From contig NZ_BDQK01000016.1 of assembly GCF_003864295.1 (NCBI RefSeq), positions 1 to 64,000 of the forward strand: a stretch of 64,000 nucleotides of DNA, read 5' to 3'. The notes under the pieces are model-generated. The model was not told the DNA's origin and searched no databases. It saw only the letters and a program-made list of their open reading frames with translations. Position numbers and translations under genes: made by a program. This DNA comes from Aphanothece sacrum FPU1 (GTDB lineage Bacteria; Cyanobacteriota; Cyanobacteriia; Cyanobacteriales; Microcystaceae). Of the stretch, positions 1 to 6,718 are shown piece after piece; position 1 is the stretch's first letter; every line of letters begins with the position of its first letter.

Positions 1-44
1 TAAGTCTAGGGGTTTATTATTTAAGACATTAAGTGCATAACTCC

Positions 45-98
45 AAGACTAAATGATCGAACAGCATCCGAACGCCTTTAGATGCTGTTTTTAGTCTT
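45..98. repeat. Nested inverted repeat beside the IS110-type gene
   Basis: Two stems are nested. The outer arms AAGACTAAA (45-53) and TTTAGTCTT (90-98) enclose inner arms AACAGCATC (60-68) and GATGCTGTT (81-89). The structure lies beyond the 3' end of the transposase gene. A run of T after the inner stem on the plus strand would allow terminator function. It could instead be the palindromic target that IS110-family elements often choose, or part of the element end. The sequence alone does not decide. Confidence 0.5.
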
Positions 99-188
99 AA
101 CAACCTGATGGTGTTCCTTTCCTTTGCGGGTCGTGCATCCACATAAAAGTCTTTTTTAAGACATCATTATTCTTCTTCCTTTTGTGGT

Positions 189-1214
189 TCACTCTAGTAA
201 TATCCATTGCCACAACGTCTTACGGCACAAGTCAGAACCAAACCTAACCTTTTTTTCTTGCTTCTTGCCGCTTGATGACTCAGTAGGCGCAACCCCTAAC
301 ATTTTCTCAAATCTACGTCTTGATAAATACCTTTTAGTGTATTTATTCTTGCTGCGTTTGGTCGCTGGTTTAAAGACTACAATCGGCTTGTTATCTTCAT
401 CTAAGAAATTCTCAAACGGATAAATTTGACCAATTAAAATTGCTTGCTGTCTTTTTCCAAATCCAAACTTAATTAACACTTTTAAGTAAGGTTTAAACCG
501 TTCATCTTGCATCAATTCGGTTAACTCTTGCTCTATTTCTATTTCTTCTGATTGAAGGTCAATTAACCGTTTAGCGTGCTTTCTGACCGTATCAGTTAAC
601 CCTAACCCTATCGTCTTGGAGTATAGATTATCGTACCGTTTCCAAGGTCTTAAACCCGCTAACCATCGATAAAAGATAGGCACAGTATAACCACGTCTAC
701 CCACTACTTGACTACTAATTTCTGGGAATTGCCATGATAAATCTTGGCGCATTCGATTAATAATCGGATTTTGTACCCGATTAAGATGCTCAAGTCTTAA
801 ACTTAATTCCCTAACTCGTTGGGTGACTTTATCTCGGATGATCAAGAATTTCTTCGGTCGCTCTAGGTTACTTAACCCATAATGCGCCAACGCAAAAGCA
901 TCTGTCTCGTCTTCCTTATCGGGTAAACCCAGATGATCTCGATGCGTCGTTAGGGCGTTATGTCCTATCAGTCTAACCTCAATGCCGTGATCAATCAAAA
1001 CCGTTGACCATATTTTAGAGTAATTAACTCCTGTTGGTTCTAAAACCGCAATGTCAGGTTTTAAGGCAAGTAACGCTTTAACATCGGCGGAATTAGCCTC
1101 AAAATGATGATAAAGACTTCGATCTATATAAAATTGTCTAGGTTCACTCGGCAGCGCGTCAAGTAGACAACAGACTGCCGTTCCGTTGCCAATGTCCATA
1201 CCAAGGACTCTCAT
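189..1214 (-). CDS. IS110-family DEDD transposase/recombinase
   Basis: This is a 341-residue IS110-type recombinase, the family that uses a RuvC-like DEDD domain, a C-terminal serine domain and a structured bridge RNA. The N-terminal domain shows D7 (GMDIGNG), E59 (LEPTG), D102 and D105 (EDETDAFALA). The C-terminal Transposase_20 domain has the FGFGKRQQAILIG stretch and the serine motif APTESSSGKK near residue 308. I chose the ATG at 1212-1214 because it directly precedes the conserved MDIG strand; an in-frame ATG lies 20 codons upstream. The protein stops soon after the conserved LCRKTLWQW. A second frame then stays open to 97 and reads like a natural IS110 tail (ITRVNHKRKK...), so a frameshift near 200 may have cut off the C-terminus. 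Activity is therefore uncertain. Confidence 0.85.
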   Translation of the reverse strand: MRVLGMDIGNGTAVCCLLDALPSEPRQFYIDRSLYHHFEANSADVKALLALKPDIAVLEPTGVNYSKIWSTVLIDHGIEVRLIGHNALTTHRDHLGLPDKEDETDAFALAHYGLSNLERPKKFLIIRDKVTQRVRELSLRLEHLNRVQNPIINRMRQDLSWQFPEISSQVVGRRGYTVPIFYRWLAGLRPWKRYDNLYSKTIGLGLTDTVRKHAKRLIDLQSEEIEIEQELTELMQDERFKPYLKVLIKFGFGKRQQAILIGQIYPFENFLDEDNKPIVVFKPATKRSKNKYTKRYLSRRRFEKMLGVAPTESSSGKKQEKKVRFGSDLCRKTLWQWILLE

Positions 1215-1500
1215 AGTTTTAATCAGGTGATAGTGAATATTCCAAACACCCCAAACCAAAAGCCGATGAATCACCCAAAAGCCCTAACAAAAAGTGAGCC
1301 TATTTCCCTGTTACAGCCGTTTTAGCTTAAGCATGACTCAAGCTAACTGATTTGAGCATTCCGTTAAAACTGTCCGAGCCGACGAAGTTTAAAAAGCCGA
1401 AGCCTGCTTCAGTCCTACAGCCCTAAAACAGTCCTAAACAGAAAGACGGGAAGGTTTGGAAGCTTCCCATTATGTCCCCAAAAGTTAGGGAACATTTCAA
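1215..1500 (-). other. Non-coding leader of the IS110-type gene; candidate bridge-RNA region
   Basis: About 390 bases without a convincing gene lie upstream of the transposase. Inverted repeats include TTAGCTT/AAGCTAA (1322-1328/1340-1346) and GAAG/CTTC (1399-1402/1407-1410), and CAGTCCTA occurs twice near 1410-1435. IS110-group elements encode their bridge RNA in the left-end non-coding DNA, which corresponds to this position. No target- or donor-binding loop was identified, so this is a location-based suggestion only. One TTAGGGAACA site lies at 1485-1494. Confidence 0.3.
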
Positions 1501-1608
1501 CTAGTAGCTAACCAGTCTCATCAGATGGGAGAGCGATCGCACTCAACTTTATCAGTAAGTTTGTCCCTAGTGAATTGTTTCAAATTGTAACAATCACTTA
1601 GTTAGTAA

Positions 1609-1761
1609 TTACTTATTGTTATTGATGTGAAACTTCATCAATTGTTCAATAACAATTTGACGTTCTTTGTCAGAAAAGATGCGAGGGGAACCATTTCTTA
1701 ATTTAAGTCGTATAAATTCCCCATCATCGTTAACTTCTGCTATCTCAAAGGTGTTAATCAT
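1609..1761 (-). CDS. Small hypothetical protein
   Basis: This encodes about 50 residues if the ATG at 1759-1761 is used. That start is preceded by AAGGA with about ten bases of spacing. An upstream ATG at 1836 would give 75 residues but has no clear ribosome-binding site. The product begins MINTFEIAEV, is acidic then basic (LKLRNGSPRIF), and ends with a Lys/Asn-rich tail. No family is recognised. It lies in the plasmid-like region between the recombinase and the two-gene operon at 1933-3360, on the same strand. Confidence 0.45.
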   Translation of the reverse strand: MINTFEIAEVNDDGEFIRLKLRNGSPRIFSDKERQIVIEQLMKFHINNNK

Positions 1762-1932
1762 AGTGAAGCATTCCTTCTCTTTAACTGTGTAAGGAATTAG
1801 AACAAATTGAGGTATGGATAGATTAATATCAGTCATTTTGTGTTATCATCAAAATAGGTTTAAACAATTAAACGAAAGGACGTTTGAGTATCCCTCACTG
1901 TAACTTGCAAAATTAATTCAGTGAGGGATTTA

Positions 1933-2529
1933 TTATTCCTTATGTCTCGTTAAATTCTTGGTTAAAGTACCCTTTTTAATCTCCTCATAGAAAGTTTTTA
2001 ACTCCTCACAATTTTCGGTCAAAAATTCTGTAAATGAGTCACTAGCATCTTTTATTAAACACAGATGATATTCTTCAAAAGCCTTTGAAGCAATTGCTAG
2101 ACAACAAGACACATTAACTAAGTGTAATTGAGTGTAATTGAAAGAGACCTTAAAATTGTCTTTGTTAAGCGTTGCTTGTTTAAAGACTAATTGTTTAAAG
2201 TATTCCAATTCGATATCAATTTTCTCTAAGGATCGAGAAAGAACCATTCTTAAAGATGTGTTAGGAATTGTTAGCTGTGTGGATGTCAATTTTTCAATTG
2301 ACAAACCATTTAAAATCGCAAAAAATTCATAAGTTTTTACTTTTTCTTCTTCGGTTAATACTTCCTCTGGTATCTCCCAAAAGTAGGTTATCTCATCGGA
2401 TGATTTACCCTCTATTTTTTGGATGAAAAGTACGGGAATTCCATCAGGGAAAATTTTTTGTAAAGGTTTAAAATCTGACTTTAGCTTAGTATAAGCGGTA
2501 AAGTAACCCGAAAAACCCATTTTAGGCAT
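1933..2529 (-). CDS. Hypothetical protein in the ParB-like operon
   Basis: A 198-residue soluble protein with no family I recognise. It has mixed alpha/beta character, starts MPKMGFSGYF, contains several charged helices in its second half and ends in a basic tail. No signal peptide or membrane segment is visible. Its start codon lies three bases downstream of the stop codon of the HTH protein at 2533-3360, so the two are almost certainly co-transcribed and translationally coupled. The context suggests an accessory function of a plasmid or integrative element, for example maintenance or replication control. That is inference from position only. Confidence 0.7.
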   Translation of the reverse strand: MPKMGFSGYFTAYTKLKSDFKPLQKIFPDGIPVLFIQKIEGKSSDEITYFWEIPEEVLTEEEKVKTYEFFAILNGLSIEKLTSTQLTIPNTSLRMVLSRSLEKIDIELEYFKQLVFKQATLNKDNFKVSFNYTQLHLVNVSCCLAIASKAFEEYHLCLIKDASDSFTEFLTENCEELKTFYEEIKKGTLTKNLTRHKE

Positions 2530-2532
2530 AAT

Positions 2533-3360
2533 TTACTCCGTATTGTACAAGCGTTGTAATTGTTGCAAGTCATAGCTTGCGCAGAGATTCTCAAGGTCGT
2601 CTAGCCATCGGTTAACCTGTTCAACCGTAACAGGTTCTATTATTTCATCCTCTAATACCTCCTCATCTTGTGTTTCTTCTTCGGGTTCCCATTCTCCCAA
2701 AAGCTTCTCTAGTTCCTTTTTTGGATTACCTCCTTTATCTAAGACTTTAGCTTCAAATTCGTCCCATACTTTTCTAGGTATCTTAATACTTCGATAGGCA
2801 TATTCTTTCTTTTCATCCATTCTCTCCTCAACAATTTCAGCCGTGATTAAATGAGAGGGTATTGTGTGAATAACCTCATTCCATCTATCCGCTAATTCAT
2901 CCCCCTGATACTTAGTTAATGGCCGTGCTTGTGCCTCATTAACTGGTAATTTACTAAAGCCCATCTGTGCTAATTCTATTACGATTTTAGAAGCTTTAAT
3001 AAGCCGTTCTATATAACTTCTGCTACGGTCTAGGGCTTTTTCACAAAAATCTTTAAAGGTCTTAAATTTACCTTGATAAATTTTCAACTCTTTAACAACT
3101 TGTGCGATTGCTCCCATATATAGCCAAGAAAAGGATGAGCGATGAAATAATTCTATGGCCTCATCTAATTCTAGCCATTTACCGTTATCTACTTGCTCCG
3201 TAATGACATTTAGAATGTGTTGTAAGTAGTTGGGTAAAATCTCATAAACCTCTTGATCCATGTAGACACGGGGCAAAAAGTCCTGACAACTTATTTCATG
3301 TCCATTGTGAAAAATACGAGAGCAAAGCCCTTTTAAGAGAGTTTGAGGATTAGCGTCCAT
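2533..3360 (-). CDS. Plasmid-type HTH DNA-binding protein (ParB-like organisation)
   Basis: A 275-residue protein with a central helix-turn-helix region (about residues 95-180). It contains FKDFCEKALDRSRSYIERLI, followed by LPVNEAQARPLTKYQ and a tryptophan-containing helix ending in an ITAEIVEERM-like segment. This pattern (short HTH, then P-x-E-x-Q-x-RPL, then a Trp helix) is known from plasmid partition and regulatory proteins of the Spo0J/KorB type. The C-terminal quarter is very acidic. Two TTAGGGAACA sites at 3385 and 3403, with a 14-bp palindrome between them, sit within 45 bases of its start, which suggests autoregulation or a centromere-like site. The specific subfamily is not certain. 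Confidence 0.6.
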   Translation of the reverse strand: MDANPQTLLKGLCSRIFHNGHEISCQDFLPRVYMDQEVYEILPNYLQHILNVITEQVDNGKWLELDEAIELFHRSSFSWLYMGAIAQVVKELKIYQGKFKTFKDFCEKALDRSRSYIERLIKASKIVIELAQMGFSKLPVNEAQARPLTKYQGDELADRWNEVIHTIPSHLITAEIVEERMDEKKEYAYRSIKIPRKVWDEFEAKVLDKGGNPKKELEKLLGEWEPEEETQDEEVLEDEIIEPVTVEQVNRWLDDLENLCASYDLQQLQRLYNTE

Positions 3361-3383
3361 AATAAAGACCTAAAGTTGAGTAA

Positions 3384-3412
3384 GTTAGGGAACAATCCCT
3401 AATTAGGGAACA
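3384..3412. promoter_or_regulatory. Paired TTAGGGAACA sites with TCCCTAATTAGGGA palindrome
   Basis: Two direct copies of TTAGGGAACA start 18 bases apart, just upstream of the HTH protein gene. The 14-bp perfect palindrome TCCCTAATTAGGGA (3396-3409) overlaps the second copy. The arrangement is typical of an operator that binds a dimer, and the likely ligand is a DNA-binding protein of this element. A role as a partition site is equally possible. Confidence 0.5.
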
Positions 3413-3651
3413 ATTTGAGGGAAGAAATAAGGGGAAATTCAAGCCTATTAATAATTCCCCTTAGACTTAAAGACAATAGGAAACTGTAATGGTAAAAAGT
3501 TTGCTTGTGTCACTCAATAGCCTAATTTTTAATTAAACACCTCCCAATTAATTAGCAATTCGTTACAACACTAGACTATAACCTGTTCCCTAACTATGAC
3601 TTAACCTTGCCAGGAGTCCTTAAGGGAAGGGGTTTGTGTTGTCTCTTGTTA

Positions 3652-3707
3652 ACAGTCTACTGTTTACCGGCCTTCCTGTCAACTGTTGACTGTTGACAGT
3701 CTACTGT
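3652..3707. promoter_or_regulatory. Two ACAGTCTACTGT operator-like sites before the XRE gene
   Basis: ACAGTCTACTGT, a near-perfect palindrome, occurs at 3652-3663 and 3696-3707. The second copy ends five bases before the start codon of the XRE regulator. TGTTGAC is also tandemly repeated at 3684-3697. Repeated dyads overlapping the translation start are characteristic of autorepressor operators. Confidence 0.55.
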
Positions 3708-3712
3708 CTACA

Positions 3713-4000
3713 ATGAAAGAACAAATCAACAAAGAACCTAACTTAAAAGTGAAAGCTTATCGTGAAGCGATGGGCTATTCTCAGCAAGAATTAGCTCAGT
3801 TATTAAATTGTCACTGGCGGACTGTTGCAGATTGGGAACTAAAAGGGACTATCCCAAACTTTGAAAAAGTGGTGTTACTGGCTAAAGTATTCAAGATTAG
3901 TCTTAAAACACTGGCCAATGATTTCGGACTTGATACCGTAGGCATCCCAGATGATTCCAATTCACAACCATCAAACGAATTAACCGCTAGTAAGTGTTAA
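3713..4000 (+). CDS. XRE-family HTH transcriptional regulator
   Basis: A 95-residue Cro/CI-type DNA-binding protein. The HTH occupies about residues 14-65: YREAMGYSQQELAQLLNC, then WRTVADWELKGTIPNFEKV. The Ser-Gln-Gln-Glu-Leu-Ala helix and the Trp-x-x-Gly/Lys turn are typical. The C-terminal tail is polar and probably disordered. I used the ATG at 3713; an upstream in-frame TTG at 3686 would add nine residues but would place coding sequence inside the operator repeats. No clear Shine-Dalgarno sequence is present. It is probably an autorepressor, and could also control the divergent operon at 1933-3360. Confidence 0.8.
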   Translation: MKEQINKEPNLKVKAYREAMGYSQQELAQLLNCHWRTVADWELKGTIPNFEKVVLLAKVFKISLKTLANDFGLDTVGIPDDSNSQPSNELTASKC

Positions 4001-4107
4001 CTGTTCCATGTGTTCCCTAAATTGTTTTAAGCGATCGCGATCGCGGATTTGTTCCCTAAAAACATTTGTCCTGAAAAGGTAAGGAGTTTTTAGAAACTAA
4101 TTAACAG

Positions 4108-4156
4108 TGCCAATTGGCAGAAAATTAATGACTATATTTTTTTGTGCCAATTGGCA
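4108..4156. promoter_or_regulatory. Pair of perfect TGCCAATTGGCA palindromes
   Basis: The 12-bp perfect palindrome TGCCAATTGGCA occurs at 4108-4119 and 4145-4156, 37 bases apart centre to centre. Both copies are preceded by G or TG. The spacing is close to three and a half helical turns. They lie in the gap after the XRE gene and upstream of the 4508 gene, and look like binding sites for a dimeric regulator. Confidence 0.5.
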
Positions 4157-4507
4157 TCAATCCGCTTCGATCCATCACCGCCCCCTTAGAGCTTTATGCC
4201 AAACCCAGAAAAATCCCAGTTGAATAGAGCGTCAAACAATTTCTATCTATATAGAAGAATTTTTCGCCTTTTCAAAGCCATCATAAATGACCATCACCGC
4301 CATTACCGACCCGACCGAAAAATTTGCAACCAGTCGAAAAATGGAGCATTGGCCCTATGGGGAATGGTCGGGGTTTGGTGCGCGATCGCGCCCTTCTTTC
4401 CCCCAAGCTTGATCTAAAACCGCGATCGCCCACGTACCAAATAACCTAACCCGTCTAGTCGGGTTAGGGAACAATCTACACACATTAATCAAGAGGGAGT
4501 TAATTAA
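4157..4507. other. Gene-free segment with hairpin and one TTAGGGAACA site
   Basis: No convincing gene is visible. CCATCACCGCC occurs twice (near 4171 and 4291), and two HIP1-like GCGATCGC clusters are present (another lies at 4031). A strong hairpin has arms CCTAACCCG (4445-4453) and CGGGTTAGG (4460-4468) around a six-base loop, and the right arm overlaps a TTAGGGAACA site at 4464. The hairpin sits 40 bases before the start of the next gene and may be a terminator or part of its control region. Confidence 0.5.
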
Positions 4508-4855
4508 ATGCTCATAGAAAAGGATGGATATAGCCTAAAAAAAGGCTTTCGTAGTTTGATTGAGACGATTGCTTATAATAATGTTTTTGAAGACGATGAC
4601 TTATGTTATGGGCATAAAGTTCTAACCCACAAAGAAGTACGAATTATTGCCAAATCAGCTATAGCAAACAATATGTCACACTGCTTTTATGGAGACATTG
4701 ACAATCAAATAATGTTTTATCTTTGGAGTTTACAATGTTACGGTTTAACCCATAAAGAAAGAATTTCTATCGCTAGACAAATTTTAGATTTAATTAAAGA
4801 ACAAGAAACTAGAGAAGAAATCGAAAAAGAAAACGATACCATAGAGGGATTTTAA
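4508..4855 (+). CDS. Hypothetical protein
   Basis: A 115-residue soluble, probably helical protein with no recognised family. It has an acidic patch (FEDDDLCYGHKV), a central segment with Cys/His residues (NNMSHCFYGDIDNQIMFYLW) and a strongly charged C-terminal helix (KEQETREEIEKEN). GGGAG lies about 11 bases before the ATG. It is followed after one base by the start codon of another gene that is cut by the insertion sequence at 4890, so it was the first gene of an operon. Its upstream region contains a TTAGGGAACA site, tying it to the plasmid-like module. Confidence 0.65.
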   Translation: MLIEKDGYSLKKGFRSLIETIAYNNVFEDDDLCYGHKVLTHKEVRIIAKSAIANNMSHCFYGDIDNQIMFYLWSLQCYGLTHKERISIARQILDLIKEQETREEIEKENDTIEGF

Positions 4856-4856
4856 A

Positions 4857-4916
4857 ATGATTAAACATTACGAATGCTTAAATTGTCAGCTGGCGTGGGG
4901 ACATAAAAATCTATAA
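4857..4916 (+). pseudogene. 5' stub of a gene cut by the insertion sequence
   Basis: The ATG at 4857 follows the previous stop codon by one base. Eleven native codons (MIKHYECLNCQ) are present before the insertion sequence begins at 4890. The frame then runs into the IS end and stops at 4916. The Cys-x-x-Cys start could be the first half of a zinc-ribbon. The rest of the gene is not found on the far side of the IS. Confidence 0.6.
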
Positions 4917-6162
4917 GCTAGACTTAATCAGGGATATAGCCCGTCGTCCTCGTCGATAATAGGCGCGTTTTTCGGGGCTTAATTGCATTAATGCCTGGGC
5001 TTCAACGGTAAATAAATCACAAGAGTCAACCCAATCTTTTCCATGAAGACCGATATAAAAGTTACTGTGTCTCCGTCGCATTTTCTTGTTTTTTCTGACT
5101 CTCCCCACATATTTTGCCAATCCTTTCTCTTTAATAATTTTTCCAGAAAATGTTGCCATTGAATAAGCTAGAGTAATCAATATAATTAAGGAAGTAAGGC
5201 GATGTCCTGTTAATTTCGTTCTTTCTAAATCATAACCACCTTTCTTAAAATCCCGAAACATTTCCTCAATACAAAATCTCTTTTTATAAGCGTCAATCGT
5301 CTCATCAATACTGGTTAAATTTGTGATAATAAACCAAGCTTCTTTTGTCTCTATTCCTCTATACTTCTTTTTCCATTTCGCCACTATATTACTGCCTATA
5401 AATCCTTTTGTTTTCGTAACTTTAACTCCTTGATAAAATAAAGACATTCCTGAAGATAATCCTAAATCTTTTAGTCGCGTCCACATTTCCTTTTCTACTT
5501 CAATATAGTTGCTTTTCTTCAATCTGAGTGCATAATAAACTCTTTTTTGTCCATGTAACCATTTTGCTAGTTCAACTGAGCAGAATTCTCTATCCCCTAA
5601 GACAACTATTTTATATTCTTTTAGAAAGAGTAATATTCGGGCTAATATACTTTTCTGTGTGTCAAAGTTACTATTACCGATGTGATCTAGCAACTCAAAA
5701 TATAAGGGAATTCCTCTATTATCAATTACCAGACTTACCATCAAAATATTAATCAACCCCCATTGGGTTCTATCTATGGCAATATGTAAGACATCTCCTG
5801 TACTAAATGATTGCTTTAACCACTGTTTTATGATAGGTATCCATACTCCTTCAATTGTCAAACAAGGAATCTCGAAAAACCGTTTTAACTTTTTTCTCTT
5901 ACTTTCAAATAAAATGGGACTGGGAAAATAACTAGCTAACTCATAAAACCTAATTTTCCTATATACTTGCACTAATTCTATCATGATTAACAGTATTAAA
6001 TATTCCGATTTTTTCAGATACTTTGTTAAATGGTTGTTATAAATTTCTGGTAACATTTTGGGTTTAGACGGCGATCGCTAAAAAAAGAACATTTTCTTTT
6101 TACCATGTTTTGCTCTTTTCGTCATCTGGTAAGGCTTTCAGGGTTTCATGTCCCCACGCCAG
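4890..6162. mobile_element. IS4-type insertion sequence
   Basis: A 1273-bp element bounded by 15-bp perfect terminal inverted repeats, CTGGCGTGGGGACAT at 4890-4904 and its complement at 6148-6162. It contains one transposase gene on the minus strand. No target-site duplication is visible (left flank ends TTGTCAG, right flank begins ATCTCAG). The left end interrupts a small gene and the right end truncates a hepT gene. The missing halves are not on the opposite sides, so the element marks a deletion or recombination junction rather than a simple insertion. Confidence 0.85.
4911..6056 (-). CDS. IS4-family DDE transposase
   Basis: A 381-residue transposase that cuts and joins the ends of the IS at 4890-6162. 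The RNase H-like fold shows the first catalytic Asp in HIAIDRTQWG, the second in VVLGDREFCS, and the Glu in the YREK-like signature YKKRFCIEEMFRDFKKGGYD (about residue 260). These are diagnostic of the IS4 group. The frame is intact and both terminal repeats are present, so the element may still be active. The start ATG is about 105 bases inside the right terminal repeat. Confidence 0.9.
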   Translation of the reverse strand: MLPEIYNNHLTKYLKKSEYLILLIMIELVQVYRKIRFYELASYFPSPILFESKRKKLKRFFEIPCLTIEGVWIPIIKQWLKQSFSTGDVLHIAIDRTQWGLINILMVSLVIDNRGIPLYFELLDHIGNSNFDTQKSILARILLFLKEYKIVVLGDREFCSVELAKWLHGQKRVYYALRLKKSNYIEVEKEMWTRLKDLGLSSGMSLFYQGVKVTKTKGFIGSNIVAKWKKKYRGIETKEAWFIITNLTSIDETIDAYKKRFCIEEMFRDFKKGGYDLERTKLTGHRLTSLIILITLAYSMATFSGKIIKEKGLAKYVGRVRKNKKMRRRHSNFYIGLHGKDWVDSCDLFTVEAQALMQLSPEKRAYYRRGRRAISLIKSSL

Positions 6163-6362
6163 ATCTCAGGGTACTTAACTCTGACTCCATCAGGAATATT
6201 TTTAACTGCTTCTCCGATAATCTCAATTAATTTTACAACTGATAGGAAGATTTCTACCCTAGCTAAAAATTCTTCAAAGCTTATATTCTTAGTAATTTTT
6301 TCTAGTTGATAAATTGCTTCTATTATGTCTTGTAAGAAATCGGTAAAATCTCTTTGTGTCAT
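6138..6362 (-). pseudogene. HepT-like (HEPN) toxin, truncated by the IS
   Basis: The N-terminal part of a HepT/DUF86 HEPN ribonuclease toxin. It begins MTQRDFTDFLQDIIEAIYQL and contains the family motif IIGEAVKNIPDGVRVKYPEI. At 6162 the reading frame enters the insertion sequence and ends ten codons later. The part carrying the catalytic Arg-x4-His motif is missing, so no active toxin can be made. The start codon overlaps the stop codon of the MntA-like gene by four bases, the usual antitoxin-toxin arrangement. Confidence 0.85.
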
Positions 6363-6652
6363 ACATAAATGACCTCGGATAGAATTCTTTCTTTCCTTTT
6401 CCCTTTTAAGCCATTTTTACTGATAACGTCTGTTTTTACTTTCAGTAAATCACTTAAATAGTATTCCATATCTACTAAATCTAGTAAACTTGGTGGTTCT
6501 GTATAATCTATCAGGATATTAATTTGACTATCTTCTTTAACTTCTCCTTTTACATAATCGCCAAAAATACCTAATTCACTAACCTGATACTTTTCTTTTA
6601 CAAAAGATTTTACTCGATTTAAAATTTCTTGAATTTCTTCTAAGTTTTTCAT
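6359..6652 (-). CDS. MntA-like nucleotidyltransferase antitoxin, active site degenerate
   Basis: A 97-residue protein of the minimal nucleotidyltransferase family that pairs with HepT. The fold signature is present at LGIFGDYVKGEVKEDSQINI, but the catalytic pattern Gly-Ser ... Ser-Asp-x-Asp has become Gly-Asp ... Ser-Gln-Ile-Asn. Both metal-binding aspartates are replaced; the third Asp (VKTDVIS) remains. Active MntA antitoxins AMPylate HepT, so this one is probably catalytically dead, which fits with the truncated toxin downstream. The reading frame itself is intact. Confidence 0.8.
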   Translation of the reverse strand: MKNLEEIQEILNRVKSFVKEKYQVSELGIFGDYVKGEVKEDSQINILIDYTEPPSLLDLVDMEYYLSDLLKVKTDVISKNGLKGKRKERILSEVIYV

Positions 6653-6718
6653 GATATTTACTCTGTAAAGGGAATTATCAATTATCCATTGTTGAAAAAA
6701 TCGATATAGGATATTAAC

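Larger units (their letters stand above)
1484..4472. repeat. Seven dispersed TTAGGGAACA sites
   Basis: The 10-mer TTAGGGAACA occurs in plus orientation from 1485, 3385, 3403 and 4464, and in minus orientation (read as TGTTCCCTAA) ending near 3593, 4020 and 4059. Four copies are preceded by G, giving GTTAGGGAAC. All seven lie in intergenic DNA between the IS110-type gene and the 115-residue ORF at 4508. I did not see the motif elsewhere in the window when reading by eye. The distribution suggests binding sites for a protein encoded by this element (operators, iterons or partition sites). Confidence 0.75.

Noticed and set aside
45-98. Integron attC-like site
   Set aside because: The nested hairpin lacks the core GTTRRRY and RYYYAAC boxes in the right places, and no integron integrase is present.
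2001-2010. ACTCCTCACA, resembling the Yfr1 small-RNA core
   Set aside because: It lies inside the 198-residue gene and lacks the flanking stem-loops of Yfr1.
4196-4417. 73-codon open frame in the plasmid-like region
   Set aside because: No ribosome-binding site, composition unlike the neighbouring proteins, and it runs across HIP1 clusters and repeats.
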